9,251 nt of DNA from an uncultured Eubacteriales bacterium (GCA_934446285.1 CAKSEI010000046.1:1-9251); one strand, 5' to 3'. Shown: positions 1 through 5,920, counted from the stretch's first letter. The notes: generated from the letters alone by a model not told the origin. Made by a program: numbers and translations.

Positions 1-66
1 AAAAGAGAAACGGGCAGGTATAAATATAAAAATTCAAGCGAAGAAAAAACCACTGTTTAACCTCTC

Positions 67-83
67 TTTCCTCTTATAGGAAA
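67..83 (-). other. Short stem-loop after the phosphoribosyltransferase stop
   Basis: A six-base-pair stem (TTTCCT and AGGAAA, five-base loop) begins 5 bases after the stop codon of the minus-strand phosphoribosyltransferase. No T-run follows directly on that strand; the nearest run of six T lies about 20 bases further on. It may be a weak terminator or RNA-end structure, or chance. I see nothing else in positions 1-87. Confidence 0.25.
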
Positions 84-87
84 CGTG

Positions 88-645
88 TCAGTCTATTGCC
101 TCGCCGTTCGCATCAAAGAGCGGCAGCTTCTCAAGGAATATTATATCGTGCCTGTCGGCAGCCTCACCCTCGGCGAGGATAGCCATCCTGCCGCATATGA
201 TGCCGCCCGCCTTTTCCACTAATTTTTCTATAGCGGAAAGCGACTCGCCCGTTGAGATAACGTCGTCGACTATGAGTATTTTCTTGCCGCGCATGAGCTC
301 GGCGTCCGCCGTATCAAGGTAGAGATGCTGCTCCTTTGCCGTCGTAATGGAGTTGACAGTCGCCTCGAAAACGCCCGTCATATAGAGCTTGGGGCCTTTT
401 CTTGCGAGCATGTATTTCTTGTCGCCGTGTTGTCTTGCCATCTCGTGAATGAGCGGAATTCCCTTTGCCTCGGCTGTTATTAAGTAGTCGTACTCGGGAG
501 CCAGCTTAAGTAAATCGCGCGCACACGCGCAGGTAAGCTCCTGGTCACCGAAAATGACAAACGCGCCTATCTGGAGCTTATCATTGAGCTTACAGAGCGG
601 CAGCTCCCTTTTCAGTCCCGCAATCGTCATGGGATATGCTTTCAT
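88..645 (-). CDS. Purine-type phosphoribosyltransferase (adenine/xanthine phosphoribosyltransferase-like)
   Basis: A 185-aa type I phosphoribosyltransferase, expected to be a cytosolic enzyme that joins a purine base to PRPP in nucleotide salvage. The PRPP-binding loop is plain at residues 123-135 (hydrophobic strand, then the Asp-Asp pair of VDDVISTGES). Residues 59-65 (EAKGIPL) sit where Apt/Xpt proteins carry their E-x-x-G loop, and ARKGPKLY (81-88) matches the flexible-loop region that follows. The length fits the Apt/Xpt group (about 170-195 aa). A longer reading starts at 687, but the ATG at 645 has AGAGG six bases upstream and suits the family better. Which base it uses cannot be told from sequence, and a ligand-sensing regulatory role is possible, so I give no gene symbol. 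It is monocistronic in view, with its promoter at 715-743. Confidence 0.85.
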   Translation of the reverse strand: MKAYPMTIAGLKRELPLCKLNDKLQIGAFVIFGDQELTCACARDLLKLAPEYDYLITAEAKGIPLIHEMARQHGDKKYMLARKGPKLYMTGVFEATVNSITTAKEQHLYLDTADAELMRGKKILIVDDVISTGESLSAIEKLVEKAGGIICGRMAILAEGEAADRHDIIFLEKLPLFDANGEAID

Positions 646-714
646 TTTTTGCCTCTTTCCCTGTAAAGATTTATATTTTCCGCGCACTGCGCAGACTCTT
701 ATGCATACGTAAGT

Positions 715-743
715 ATTATAACATATTCATATAAAAAAGACAA
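715..743 (-). promoter_or_regulatory. Sigma-A-type promoter of the phosphoribosyltransferase gene
   Basis: On the minus strand, TTGTCT (738-743) and a perfect TATAAT (715-720) are separated by 17 bp. The predicted transcription start near 708 gives a leader of about 63 bases containing a small GC-rich inverted repeat (GCGC-agt-GCGC, about 682-692). I see no purine riboswitch core in the leader. Confidence 0.75.
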
Positions 744-750
744 GTTAATA

Positions 751-780
751 TTGACAGAATGGTAAAAAATGTGATATAGT
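751..780 (+). promoter_or_regulatory. Sigma-A-type promoter of the 432-aa membrane protein gene
   Basis: A perfect TTGACA (751-756) and TATAGT (775-780) are 18 bp apart. Transcription should start near 787, leaving only about 14 bases before the ATG at 801, most of it the Shine-Dalgarno region (GAGG, 791-794). The -35 box lies 7 bp from the -35 box of the divergent promoter. Confidence 0.75.
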
Positions 781-800
781 AATACCCTGTGAGGATACAG

Positions 801-2099
801 ATGAAAAGCGAATATTCACCCTTAATAGACATAATGGAAGAGAAATGCCGTGCACGGGCTGCAGGGCTTGACGCGTCTTTTTCCTTTCACCCGAAAGAGA
901 CGGGGACGGGAGTGCCTGCGGAGGACGCCGCCGCGGTTTTTTGTGCACGGGGATATACTGCTACGATTTTTTTCGACACGGTAACAGCGGGGGTGTACAA
1001 TGTACTCGAATGCAGGATAAAGCTTGACTGCACGGACTCTTATACGGACTTTTCTCTATACGACCTGCTGTATCTGCTTGATGAAAACGACTTTCATACA
1101 TATATTTTTCCGGGCATAGATACTCAGGGAAAGATGTCGGCGTGCCTTGACGAAATCTTCCGCGCCCTCTTCGAATACTCCGAGCGGCTTGCAGCGATAG
1201 GCGAAAACCGTGAGATATGCCTGCGCGCGCAGGCGGGCAAGAGACGCGAGATTAAGGCTCTGCTCCGCAGAGACATCTTCGCGCTCGGAGAGTCCGAGAT
1301 GATAGAATGGCATCTTAACTGCTACAGAGAGATATACGTCGGCAGGCTGTGCCTTGACTGGTACGCGGACTACGTATGCGGACGGTACGAGAGAGCCGCA
1401 TACAGGCTCTCGCGCATGTCGTCGAAAAGCGGATACGAGCAGAGGCTATTAAGATTTATGCGCACGCTCGGCTCGGGGGTAAGATACGAGGTCACGCCTC
1501 CCGCGTGTGCCGCCGTCTTTTCCGGAGGCAATAGCCGCACTCACGGCAAGATGCGCGCTTATCTTCTCTCGGCACTTGTCTGTGCGCCGATTATGCTTGC
1601 CTTTTTCTCGGCTGTCGCATTTGCCGTGCGCACACTGCTCTACCGGACATGCGACTTTGCGCCGCTTGATGCCCCGGCTCTTGTCGGCAGTCTGACGTTC
1701 TGTACGGTCGTATCTTCTGCTTTTGCTGCACGGGTGGTTTATCCGCGTTTTATGAAAAAAGAGGAGAGGGAGAGCCACACTGTCCTCGGAGGTAAAGCCG
1801 CAGAGGAAATGAAAATCCGAACCGGTCGGGTGCTCTTCCGTTTTCTTGCCGTAATACTCCTGTGCCTGATAGCCCTTGAAGCCAAAAGTACGGTAGCCTT
1901 TTATCCCGGTTACATAGTCGACAACACGGGGCTGGTGAGCAAAGCCTACGCCTATACGGACGTTGACGCGGTATATAAAAAGGGCAGCAGTTACACCGTA
2001 AAAATGAAGAACGGAGACACGGTTTCCTGCCGCGGCATGGAGGAGGCAGCGCAAAACCTGCTTACAAAGACCGACACGGAGTTAAAAGTAATAAACTAA
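801..2099 (+). CDS. Hypothetical membrane protein, three predicted helices, unrecognised family
   Basis: I do not recognise this 432-aa protein. Residues 1-250 are soluble-looking: a mixed N-terminal part to about residue 135, then a charged, probably helical stretch (about 136-225) rich in Arg, Glu and Tyr. Hydrophobic segments follow at about 254-280, 291-314 and 344-365, with a basic/acidic loop (318-345) between the second and third. The last 65 residues are polar and look like beta strands (around YTVKMKNGDTVSC, 398-410), as in a small sensor-like or PH-like fold, though that is inference. There is no signal peptide. A GTG at 789 would add four residues, but the ATG at 801 has GAGG six bases upstream. 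It is a single gene with its own promoter and a terminator 3 bases after the stop, so context gives no function. Confidence 0.75.
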   Translation: MKSEYSPLIDIMEEKCRARAAGLDASFSFHPKETGTGVPAEDAAAVFCARGYTATIFFDTVTAGVYNVLECRIKLDCTDSYTDFSLYDLLYLLDENDFHTYIFPGIDTQGKMSACLDEIFRALFEYSERLAAIGENREICLRAQAGKRREIKALLRRDIFALGESEMIEWHLNCYREIYVGRLCLDWYADYVCGRYERAAYRLSRMSSKSGYEQRLLRFMRTLGSGVRYEVTPPACAAVFSGGNSRTHGKMRAYLLSALVCAPIMLAFFSAVAFAVRTLLYRTCDFAPLDAPALVGSLTFCTVVSSAFAARVVYPRFMKKEERESHTVLGGKAAEEMKIRTGRVLFRFLAVILLCLIALEAKSTVAFYPGYIVDNTGLVSKAYAYTDVDAVYKKGSSYTVKMKNGDTVSCRGMEEAAQNLLTKTDTELKVIN

Positions 2100-2102
2100 C
2101 GG

Positions 2103-2129
2103 AAAAAAGCGCCCCGTGGGCGTTTTTTT
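2103..2129. terminator. Bidirectional rho-independent terminator between convergent genes
   Basis: A GC-only stem of five pairs (CGCCC 2110-2114, GGGCG 2118-2122) with a three-base loop is flanked by six A on the left (2103-2108) and seven T on the right (2123-2129). It can stop transcription of the 801-2099 gene on the plus strand and of the LytTR operon on the minus strand. The stop codon of the DUF1294 gene begins at the edge of the T-run. Confidence 0.85.
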
Positions 2130-2413
2130 CATATCCATAAAAGTACTGCTGCCTGCATTCCCGCGCAAAACGGCAGCAGAATTCGGAATGCCGCCTTGCG
2201 CGTTTTATGGCGAAAGACGAGCATACCGAGATATGCGCCTATCCCGCCGAAAATTGCTCCCGAGAGCAGCGACCTCTCGCTTATTCGCCATCTCCCTTTC
2301 GCCGCTTTTCGTTTGTCTGAGCCGTAAAGCAAAAACATTATGACGTCCGCCGCGAGAAAAAATATCCTTATGTAAAAAGCGTTTGCGTGTATAAAAGAAA
2401 TAAAATCAGTCAT
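2129..2413 (-). CDS. DUF1294 family small membrane protein
   Basis: A 94-aa protein with the full DUF1294 pattern: an N-terminal hydrophobic segment (about 13-30), the signature from YGSDKRKA (30-37) through RWRISE (41-46), a second hydrophobic stretch with GAIFGGIGAYLGM (52-64), and the conserved FRHKTRKAAF (67-76). A third hydrophobic segment (78-94) ends the protein. Family members are short inner-membrane proteins of unknown function, sometimes fused to cold-shock domains, which are absent here. The ATG at 2413 has GGAGGAG four bases upstream. It is the last gene of the minus-strand LytTR operon, 36 bases after the acetyltransferase stop, and ends in the shared terminator. Confidence 0.9.
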   Translation of the reverse strand: MTDFISFIHANAFYIRIFFLAADVIMFLLYGSDKRKAAKGRWRISERSLLSGAIFGGIGAYLGMLVFRHKTRKAAFRILLPFCAGMQAAVLLWI

Positions 2414-2449
2414 GCTCTCCTCCGTAGATATGAAGCAAAAAGCAGCTCC

Positions 2450-2890
2450 TTAAAGCTCCCGCCTGTATACATAAAGACCGTCGCGCGTGCCGCATAAAGC
2501 AAAGCCTTTTTTCTTCGCAATATGCTTTGTCGCACCGTTCTCCGGCAGGCACTCTATGACGGCACATTTATTATCGCGGCGCGCCCTCTCAATGAGCAGG
2601 TCGGTAAGTGCCGAGGCGTATCCCCTGCCCTGACACTCGGGCAGCAGAACCCAGCCGAGCTCGACGATCTGAGTGTCATACGCATGATAAATAACATATC
2701 CGATAAACTCTCCGTCCGACTCTGCGGCATATATCAGTGCCTCGTCCGACAGAGCCGCGCTATGCATAAATTCTTCGGTTTTCGCTCTGTCAAACGGCGG
2801 CTCGAGATTTTTCATCACATCAGCGTCGCCGAGCAGCCTGCACATCGCGTCAATATCACTTTCACGCATTCTGCGAACGCTTAATTTCAT
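2450..2890 (-). CDS. GNAT family N-acetyltransferase
   Basis: A 146-aa single-domain GNAT protein, expected to transfer an acetyl group from acetyl-CoA to an amine. The acetyl-CoA pyrophosphate-binding motif A is visible: strand VELGWVLLP (76-84) followed by QGRGYA (87-92) and helix SALTDLLIERA (93-103). Residues 109-130 give the usual motif B, with a conserved Asn (N118) and KKGF near the end. The substrate (ribosomal protein, small molecule or peptide) cannot be inferred. A longer reading begins at 2944, but the ATG at 2890 follows a GGGGGGA purine run and overlaps the stop of the preceding gene as ATGA (2887-2890), typical of translational coupling. It is the fourth gene of the LytTR operon. 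Confidence 0.9.
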   Translation of the reverse strand: MKLSVRRMRESDIDAMCRLLGDADVMKNLEPPFDRAKTEEFMHSAALSDEALIYAAESDGEFIGYVIYHAYDTQIVELGWVLLPECQGRGYASALTDLLIERARRDNKCAVIECLPENGATKHIAKKKGFALCGTRDGLYVYRREL

Positions 2891-3111
2891 CTTTTTCCCC
2901 CCGTGCCGCTCTTTTTTATCCTTATTATGAGGTATATAACACATGCAAGCAGCACAGCAGTGCCGAATATCCTCCCCGCCGTCATCGGGCTTTTCAGGGC
3001 GAGTGCCGCCCCGACAAAGAGAATAAAAGCGCCCGCGAACACCGTTATGCCGTATCTTGCTATCTTCGGCGCACGTGCATCGTTTATAAGCTCAGCCCAA
3101 AATGCTTCCAT
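2887..3111 (-). CDS. Small two-helix membrane protein, hypothetical
   Basis: A 74-aa protein with two predicted membrane segments (about 20-40 and 46-66), a short N-terminal amphipathic part and a basic C-terminal tail (KKSGTGGKR, 66-74), which the positive-inside rule would place in the cytoplasm. I recognise no family. Its ATG immediately follows the stop of the DUF3021 gene (TGA-ATG) and its own stop overlaps the acetyltransferase start by four bases, so it is tightly embedded in the LytTR operon and is likely real despite its size. It may be an accessory of the DUF3021 membrane protein, but that is inference. Confidence 0.75.
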   Translation of the reverse strand: MEAFWAELINDARAPKIARYGITVFAGAFILFVGAALALKSPMTAGRIFGTAVLLACVIYLIIRIKKSGTGGKR

Positions 3112-3576
3112 TCATTTTTTCTCTCTGTTTTTGCCCACTGCGTCATTCATTTTCTTTATTTTTATTTTCCATGCGGCATACTGCGACAGCCATACGGCAA
3201 CGAATATCCCGACAAAAATCCCTGCATATGACAAAAATCCCGCGACGGAGTGCTCCATCCACCCCGCGGCATAGGCAATAGGCAGCAAGAGCACGCAGGC
3301 GACAAAAAAGTATACTCCGCTCTGCTTTGCGAGACTCCACGAGTCTGTCTCCCATATAACCGATGCCGCAGCAAATCCCGCGCCCATAACGGCGCACAGC
3401 AGCGTCTGCACGGCGACCGCCCCCGTCTCACTTCCCGCCGCGCGGATAAGCATGGGACTTACGGGATAGAACGAGCCGTCACCTATGCACGCCGAAATAA
3501 TAACGGTTATTACAGTCCCGACGGAAATCCCGACGGGCAGCCCGAAAAGCGCGCGCTTTATAATTTTCGCTTTCAT
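3112..3576 (-). CDS. DUF3021 family four-helix membrane protein, partner of LytTR
   Basis: A 154-aa protein with four hydrophobic segments (about 9-30, 54-76, 88-107, 112-134) and a basic C-terminal tail (136-154). The layout, and the conserved stretch after helix 2 (WETDSWSLAKQSGVYF, 75-90), match DUF3021, a family usually encoded directly after a stand-alone LytTR regulator. In LytTR regulatory systems such as HdrRM and BrsRM of Streptococcus mutans, the membrane partner holds the regulator inactive; by analogy this protein would antagonise the LytTR product upstream. The ATG at 3576 lies 9 bases after the LytTR stop, and its Shine-Dalgarno (GAGGAG) overlaps that stop. The inhibitory role is inferred from context, not shown by sequence. 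Confidence 0.88.
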   Translation of the reverse strand: MKAKIIKRALFGLPVGISVGTVITVIISACIGDGSFYPVSPMLIRAAGSETGAVAVQTLLCAVMGAGFAAASVIWETDSWSLAKQSGVYFFVACVLLLPIAYAAGWMEHSVAGFLSYAGIFVGIFVAVWLSQYAAWKIKIKKMNDAVGKNREKK

Positions 3577-3585
3577 ATCTGCTCC

Positions 3586-4026
3586 TCACATTCCAAGAAG
3601 GTTTTTGATTTTTGAGACATAACGCCTCGAGGCGTATGTTACCGTTCCGTTTGAGAGAGAAACGCAGATAGTGCCGACAAAGCTGAGGTCAAAGCCGGAT
3701 ACTTTCTTTAGATTTATTATTTCCGAATTGGATATGCGCACGAAAGCTCCCACGCCCAATCGCCGCTCCGCCTCATACAGACGCAGTCTGAGAAGATACG
3801 TGTCCCTTTCCGTTTCGGCATAAACCTTTCCCGATGACGCGTAAACGCGGTATATCATATCGGGCTCGAGCACGCTCACCTGACCGTCCTTAAAGGCGGC
3901 TATAATCCCTGCCGGCTTCTCCGACAGCCTTTTTGCAAGCTCGCTTACCTCGTCCGTCACGCTGCCCGTCACTATAATGACTCTCGGCTCGGAGCAGCTT
4001 TCATCAATTTTGATTTCGACTTTCAT
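3586..4026 (-). CDS. Stand-alone LytTR family DNA-binding transcriptional regulator
   Basis: A 146-aa regulator made of a short N-terminal part (1-45) and a LytTR DNA-binding domain (about 46-146). Diagnostic LytTR features are the FVRISNSEIINLKKV core (95-109), the following beta region with LSNGTVTYASRRYV (124-137), and the terminal helix ending LLGM. There is no receiver domain, so it is not a classical response regulator; activity is more likely set by the DUF3021 partner encoded next. The ATG at 4026 has GGAGGG seven bases upstream (4034-4039). It is the first gene of a five-gene operon. Paired LytTR-like repeats upstream of its own promoter (4085-4114) point to autoregulation. Confidence 0.92.
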   Translation of the reverse strand: MKVEIKIDESCSEPRVIIVTGSVTDEVSELAKRLSEKPAGIIAAFKDGQVSVLEPDMIYRVYASSGKVYAETERDTYLLRLRLYEAERRLGVGAFVRISNSEIINLKKVSGFDLSFVGTICVSLSNGTVTYASRRYVSKIKNLLGM

Positions 4027-4046
4027 ACGTTTTCCCTCCGAGGTTA

Positions 4047-4075
4047 ATTATACAGCTTTTTTGAAAAAAAGCATC
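4047..4075 (-). promoter_or_regulatory. Promoter of the LytTR operon: perfect -10, no recognisable -35
   Basis: On the minus strand a perfect TATAAT lies at 4047-4052. The place where a -35 box would be expected (4070-4075) reads GATGCT and does not match TTGACA; neighbouring spacings are no better, and there is no extended -10. The predicted start near 4040 leaves a leader of about 14 bases. Such a promoter normally needs an activator, which fits the LytTR-like sites just upstream. Confidence 0.6.
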
Positions 4076-4084
4076 ACCTTTCGC

Positions 4085-4114
4085 ACGATCGGTCATTTTT
4101 TGCAGACAGACGGT
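4085..4114 (-). promoter_or_regulatory. Candidate LytTR operator, two 9-bp direct repeats
   Basis: On the minus strand, ACCGTCTGT (4114-4106) and ACCGATCGT (4093-4085) are separated by 12 bp, so they repeat at 21 bp, two helical turns. Each matches the published LytTR consensus [TA][AC][CA]GTTN[AG][TG] at 8 of 9 positions. The near repeat ends about 10 bp upstream of the -35 position, with centres near -49 and -70, a sensible place for an activator. The consensus is loose, so the evidence rests on pairing, spacing and position together. Confidence 0.6.
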
Positions 4115-4122
4115 CTGTTTTA

Positions 4123-4154
4123 CGGCATTCGGGCAAGGCAAAAGCGCCCCGCCG
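4123..4154 (-). other. GC-rich hairpin downstream of the 22-aa ORF
   Basis: On the minus strand, two short stems (CGGC with GCCG, GGGC with GCCC) stack around a small internal loop and enclose an 11-base loop. It begins three bases after the stop codon of the small ORF at 4158-4226. It is followed by TAAAAC rather than a T-run, so it is at best a weak terminator. It lies just upstream of the far LytTR repeat. Confidence 0.3.
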
Positions 4155-4157
4155 AAA

Positions 4158-4226
4158 TCATTTTTCCTCGTCAAGAAAATGCCACTCCACAAAGCGGCTG
4201 CTCATATAATCGTACTCAAAGTACAT
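4158..4226 (-). CDS. Possible 22-aa small protein (microprotein), unrecognised
   Basis: An ATG at 4226 opens 22 codons ending in TGA. The product is rich in aromatic and acidic residues (begins MYFEYDYMSS, ends FLDEEK), with no membrane helix. A GAGG five bases upstream of the ATG (within GGATTGAGGCGGAG) is a good Shine-Dalgarno, which is the main reason to list it. It sits just after a strong terminator hairpin (4248-4288) and just before a GC-rich hairpin and the LytTR control region. I find no convincing promoter of its own. It could be a real small protein expressed by read-through, a remnant of a larger gene, or chance. Confidence 0.35.
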   Translation of the reverse strand: MYFEYDYMSSRFVEWHFLDEEK

Positions 4227-4247
4227 CTCCGCCTCAATCCTTTATAT

Positions 4248-4288
4248 AAAAAAGGCATTGTCGATAAGAGTTCAGCAATGCCTTTTTT
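4248..4288. terminator. Strong bidirectional terminator hairpin
   Basis: Two perfect 13-base arms (AAAAAAGGCATTG at 4248-4260 and its complement at 4276-4288) enclose a 15-base loop. The A- and T-runs at the ends make it work on either strand. On the minus strand it is the likely end of the glycosyltransferase-DUF4832 operon, about 150 bases after its last stop codon, and it would shield the LytTR operon from read-through. Confidence 0.8.
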
Positions 4289-4441
4289 CGATATGCACCG
4301 CGATTTTGAGAATTATGAAGCCTTATGGCGCCGGGATACGCTTATCCGAAAGGCTTTTTTGTTCTTCCGCACGGTCGGGTGCATATATATTTGTACATAC
4401 ATAAAAGCTTTTTACGCGGTTTCAAAGCAAAAAAACAGCCG
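4289..4441. other. Intergenic stretch with a plus-strand terminator-like hairpin
   Basis: No convincing gene is seen here. At 4318-4360 a seven-pair stem (AAGCCTT with AAGGCTT) encloses a second hairpin (GGATA, cgct, TATCC at 4334-4347) and ends in six T on the plus strand, so it resembles a plus-strand terminator, although no plus-strand gene precedes it. A 29-codon minus-strand reading begins near 4398 without a ribosome binding site, and I do not call it. The stretch is AT-rich, consistent with an untranslated 3' end of the minus-strand operon. Confidence 0.45.
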
Positions 4442-5920
4442 TCAGCATTCGCCGATGAAGTTTGCTCCGTATTTTTCCGAGTGAATTCCCTCGTTTGCGA
4501 AGAGCACCGTGCACGCGCCCTTTGCCGCGTCTTTGTACGGCGTGCTGCCGAATCGCAGGTACGCGCGCACGCTGCCGCTCATGTCGGCGGGCAGCCCGGC
4601 GGTTATGCGGTATTCGCTTACGCGCCGCGTCGGGAAGTCCGTTAAGTCAATACCTGCGGGCTGTATTACCGTCCTGTCGCCGCTTATCAGAATAAGCTCG
4701 GCGCAGAGCGGGCGCAGTGCGTTTCCGAAGCCCGTGTTTTCTATCTTTCCCGAGAATACCGCGGTGTTTCCGTCCCTGCCCGACTGTGCATCGCGCAGTA
4801 CAAATCGGTATCCGAGGTGGTCGAGAATAAATTTGTCAAGTCCCTCTCCCATATATGCCGAAACATCGGGCATACCGTCAAAAACGTGTCTTTCCGAGAG
4901 CTTTATTTTCGCAAGCTCCTTTACCACGGTAGGTCCGCCGATTATATTTCTGAGATATGAGAGGTGCGTGTCGTACATCTCCTTTACAAAGCCGTCATCA
5001 TATATCGGCGACGGGGGAATAATCGGATCGTTCTCGCCCTTTATCCATCCGATTGACGTATACGCTATGTCTCCGCCGTAGGGCAGACGCTCATTCTGCG
5101 ACGACATAAACCTGACGGCGCTCGGGCGCTTGAGCAGCACCGTCTCCGGGTCGGAGGGCAGGTCAAAAGTTCCCGTGTCAACGCCCGTCCCGAGATATCC
5201 GTCGTTATATAATCCCATGCGGTAAGCGGGATTCCCGGGCTTAAGAGGCCACATAGCCTTGAATGCGTCGACATCCACACCGAGCAGATAGCTGAAATAT
5301 CCGAAATTTCTCACAAGAAGTCCGATTTTCTCATCGAGCCTCTCAAGCCAATGCGCGATTATGCGCGACGACAGCTCGGGCGCGCAGTAAATCGACGAGT
5401 GCATCTCTCCCCAAGGACCGAATATACCGCCCTCGACAGCTATTACCGTGTCAGAGTATCTGTTGACGACGTCACTTATCTGGTCTATATGACGGAAAAT
5501 AACATTTATGTCGTCCGGCTCGCACCCTATCGATGCGTCCCACGCGTAGGAAAAGCGCGGAATAAGCTGTACGCCCTGAGCGCGTGCGGCCCTCATCGTG
5601 CCCTCAATTGCCGCCAACGTCGCCTCGTCTATATCGCGGTTTACTCCGCCTACTCTGTCGGGATTTTCCGACGTCGACTCATAGTGGTCCGCGTGCGGGT
5701 CGGCAGTGTTATTCTGCCTGCCGTTGCCGGAAGAGAATGCACTGAAGTCATACATTGGCGTTGACAGCCCCATCCTCGTAAAATATTCTTCGTCAAGGGT
5801 GCGCGTCTTTCCGCCCGTCTTACAGACTATCCACGGATAGGGCGTATAGCCTCTGCCCGGATTGCGCAGAAAGGTTTCGCGCGATTCCGTATAATTTATG
5901 CCCGAGTCATGCATTGTCAT
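4442..5920 (-). CDS. DUF4874/DUF4832 domain protein, probable glycan-active TIM barrel
   Basis: A 492-aa protein whose start FLRNPGRGYTPY (17-28) is the hallmark opening of DUF4874; this domain runs to roughly 195 and DUF4832 from about 220 to 480. The family is thought to be glycoside-hydrolase-like. Here PRFSYAW (121-127) and VEGGIFGPWGEMH (162-174), with E163 and E172 at what look like strand ends, are candidate active-site motifs. The C-terminal 100 residues (ENTGFGN at 394-400, then beta-rich) look like an accessory beta domain. Unlike many relatives it has no signal peptide. The ATG at 5920 has AAGGGA eight bases upstream and lies 14 bp inside the end of the glycosyltransferase gene, so the two are probably co-translated. 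Substrate and true activity are unknown. Confidence 0.85.
   Translation of the reverse strand: MTMHDSGINYTESRETFLRNPGRGYTPYPWIVCKTGGKTRTLDEEYFTRMGLSTPMYDFSAFSSGNGRQNNTADPHADHYESTSENPDRVGGVNRDIDEATLAAIEGTMRAARAQGVQLIPRFSYAWDASIGCEPDDINVIFRHIDQISDVVNRYSDTVIAVEGGIFGPWGEMHSSIYCAPELSSRIIAHWLERLDEKIGLLVRNFGYFSYLLGVDVDAFKAMWPLKPGNPAYRMGLYNDGYLGTGVDTGTFDLPSDPETVLLKRPSAVRFMSSQNERLPYGGDIAYTSIGWIKGENDPIIPPSPIYDDGFVKEMYDTHLSYLRNIIGGPTVVKELAKIKLSERHVFDGMPDVSAYMGEGLDKFILDHLGYRFVLRDAQSGRDGNTAVFSGKIENTGFGNALRPLCAELILISGDRTVIQPAGIDLTDFPTRRVSEYRITAGLPADMSGSVRAYLRFGSTPYKDAAKGACTVLFANEGIHSEKYGANFIGEC

Noticed and set aside
1449..2054. 201-aa minus-strand open frame
   Set aside because: It is opposite the 432-aa membrane protein gene, has no recognisable domain and has a composition typical of an antisense shadow.
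4106..4118. Perfect 13-base palindrome ACAGAC-G-GTCTGT resembling a TetR-family operator
   Set aside because: No TetR-type gene is in view, and half of it is explained by the far LytTR-like repeat. One palindrome of this size is weak evidence, so I kept the LytTR reading and leave this as an alternative.
4367..4375. Another 8/9 match to the LytTR consensus (ACCGTGCGG, minus strand)
   Set aside because: It has no partner at a 21-22 bp period on either side and no promoter next to it; single matches to such a loose consensus are expected by chance.
4312..4398. 29-codon minus-strand frame after the DUF4832 gene
   Set aside because: There is no ribosome binding site and the second hairpin is embedded in it; most likely untranslated 3' sequence.
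4179..4484. 101-aa plus-strand open frame across the intergenic region
   Set aside because: It has no Shine-Dalgarno, runs through two terminator-like hairpins and into the antisense of the DUF4832 gene, and matches nothing I know.
4509..5081. 190-aa plus-strand open frame
   Set aside because: It is antisense to the DUF4874/DUF4832 gene, whose family motifs are clear; no start signal precedes it.
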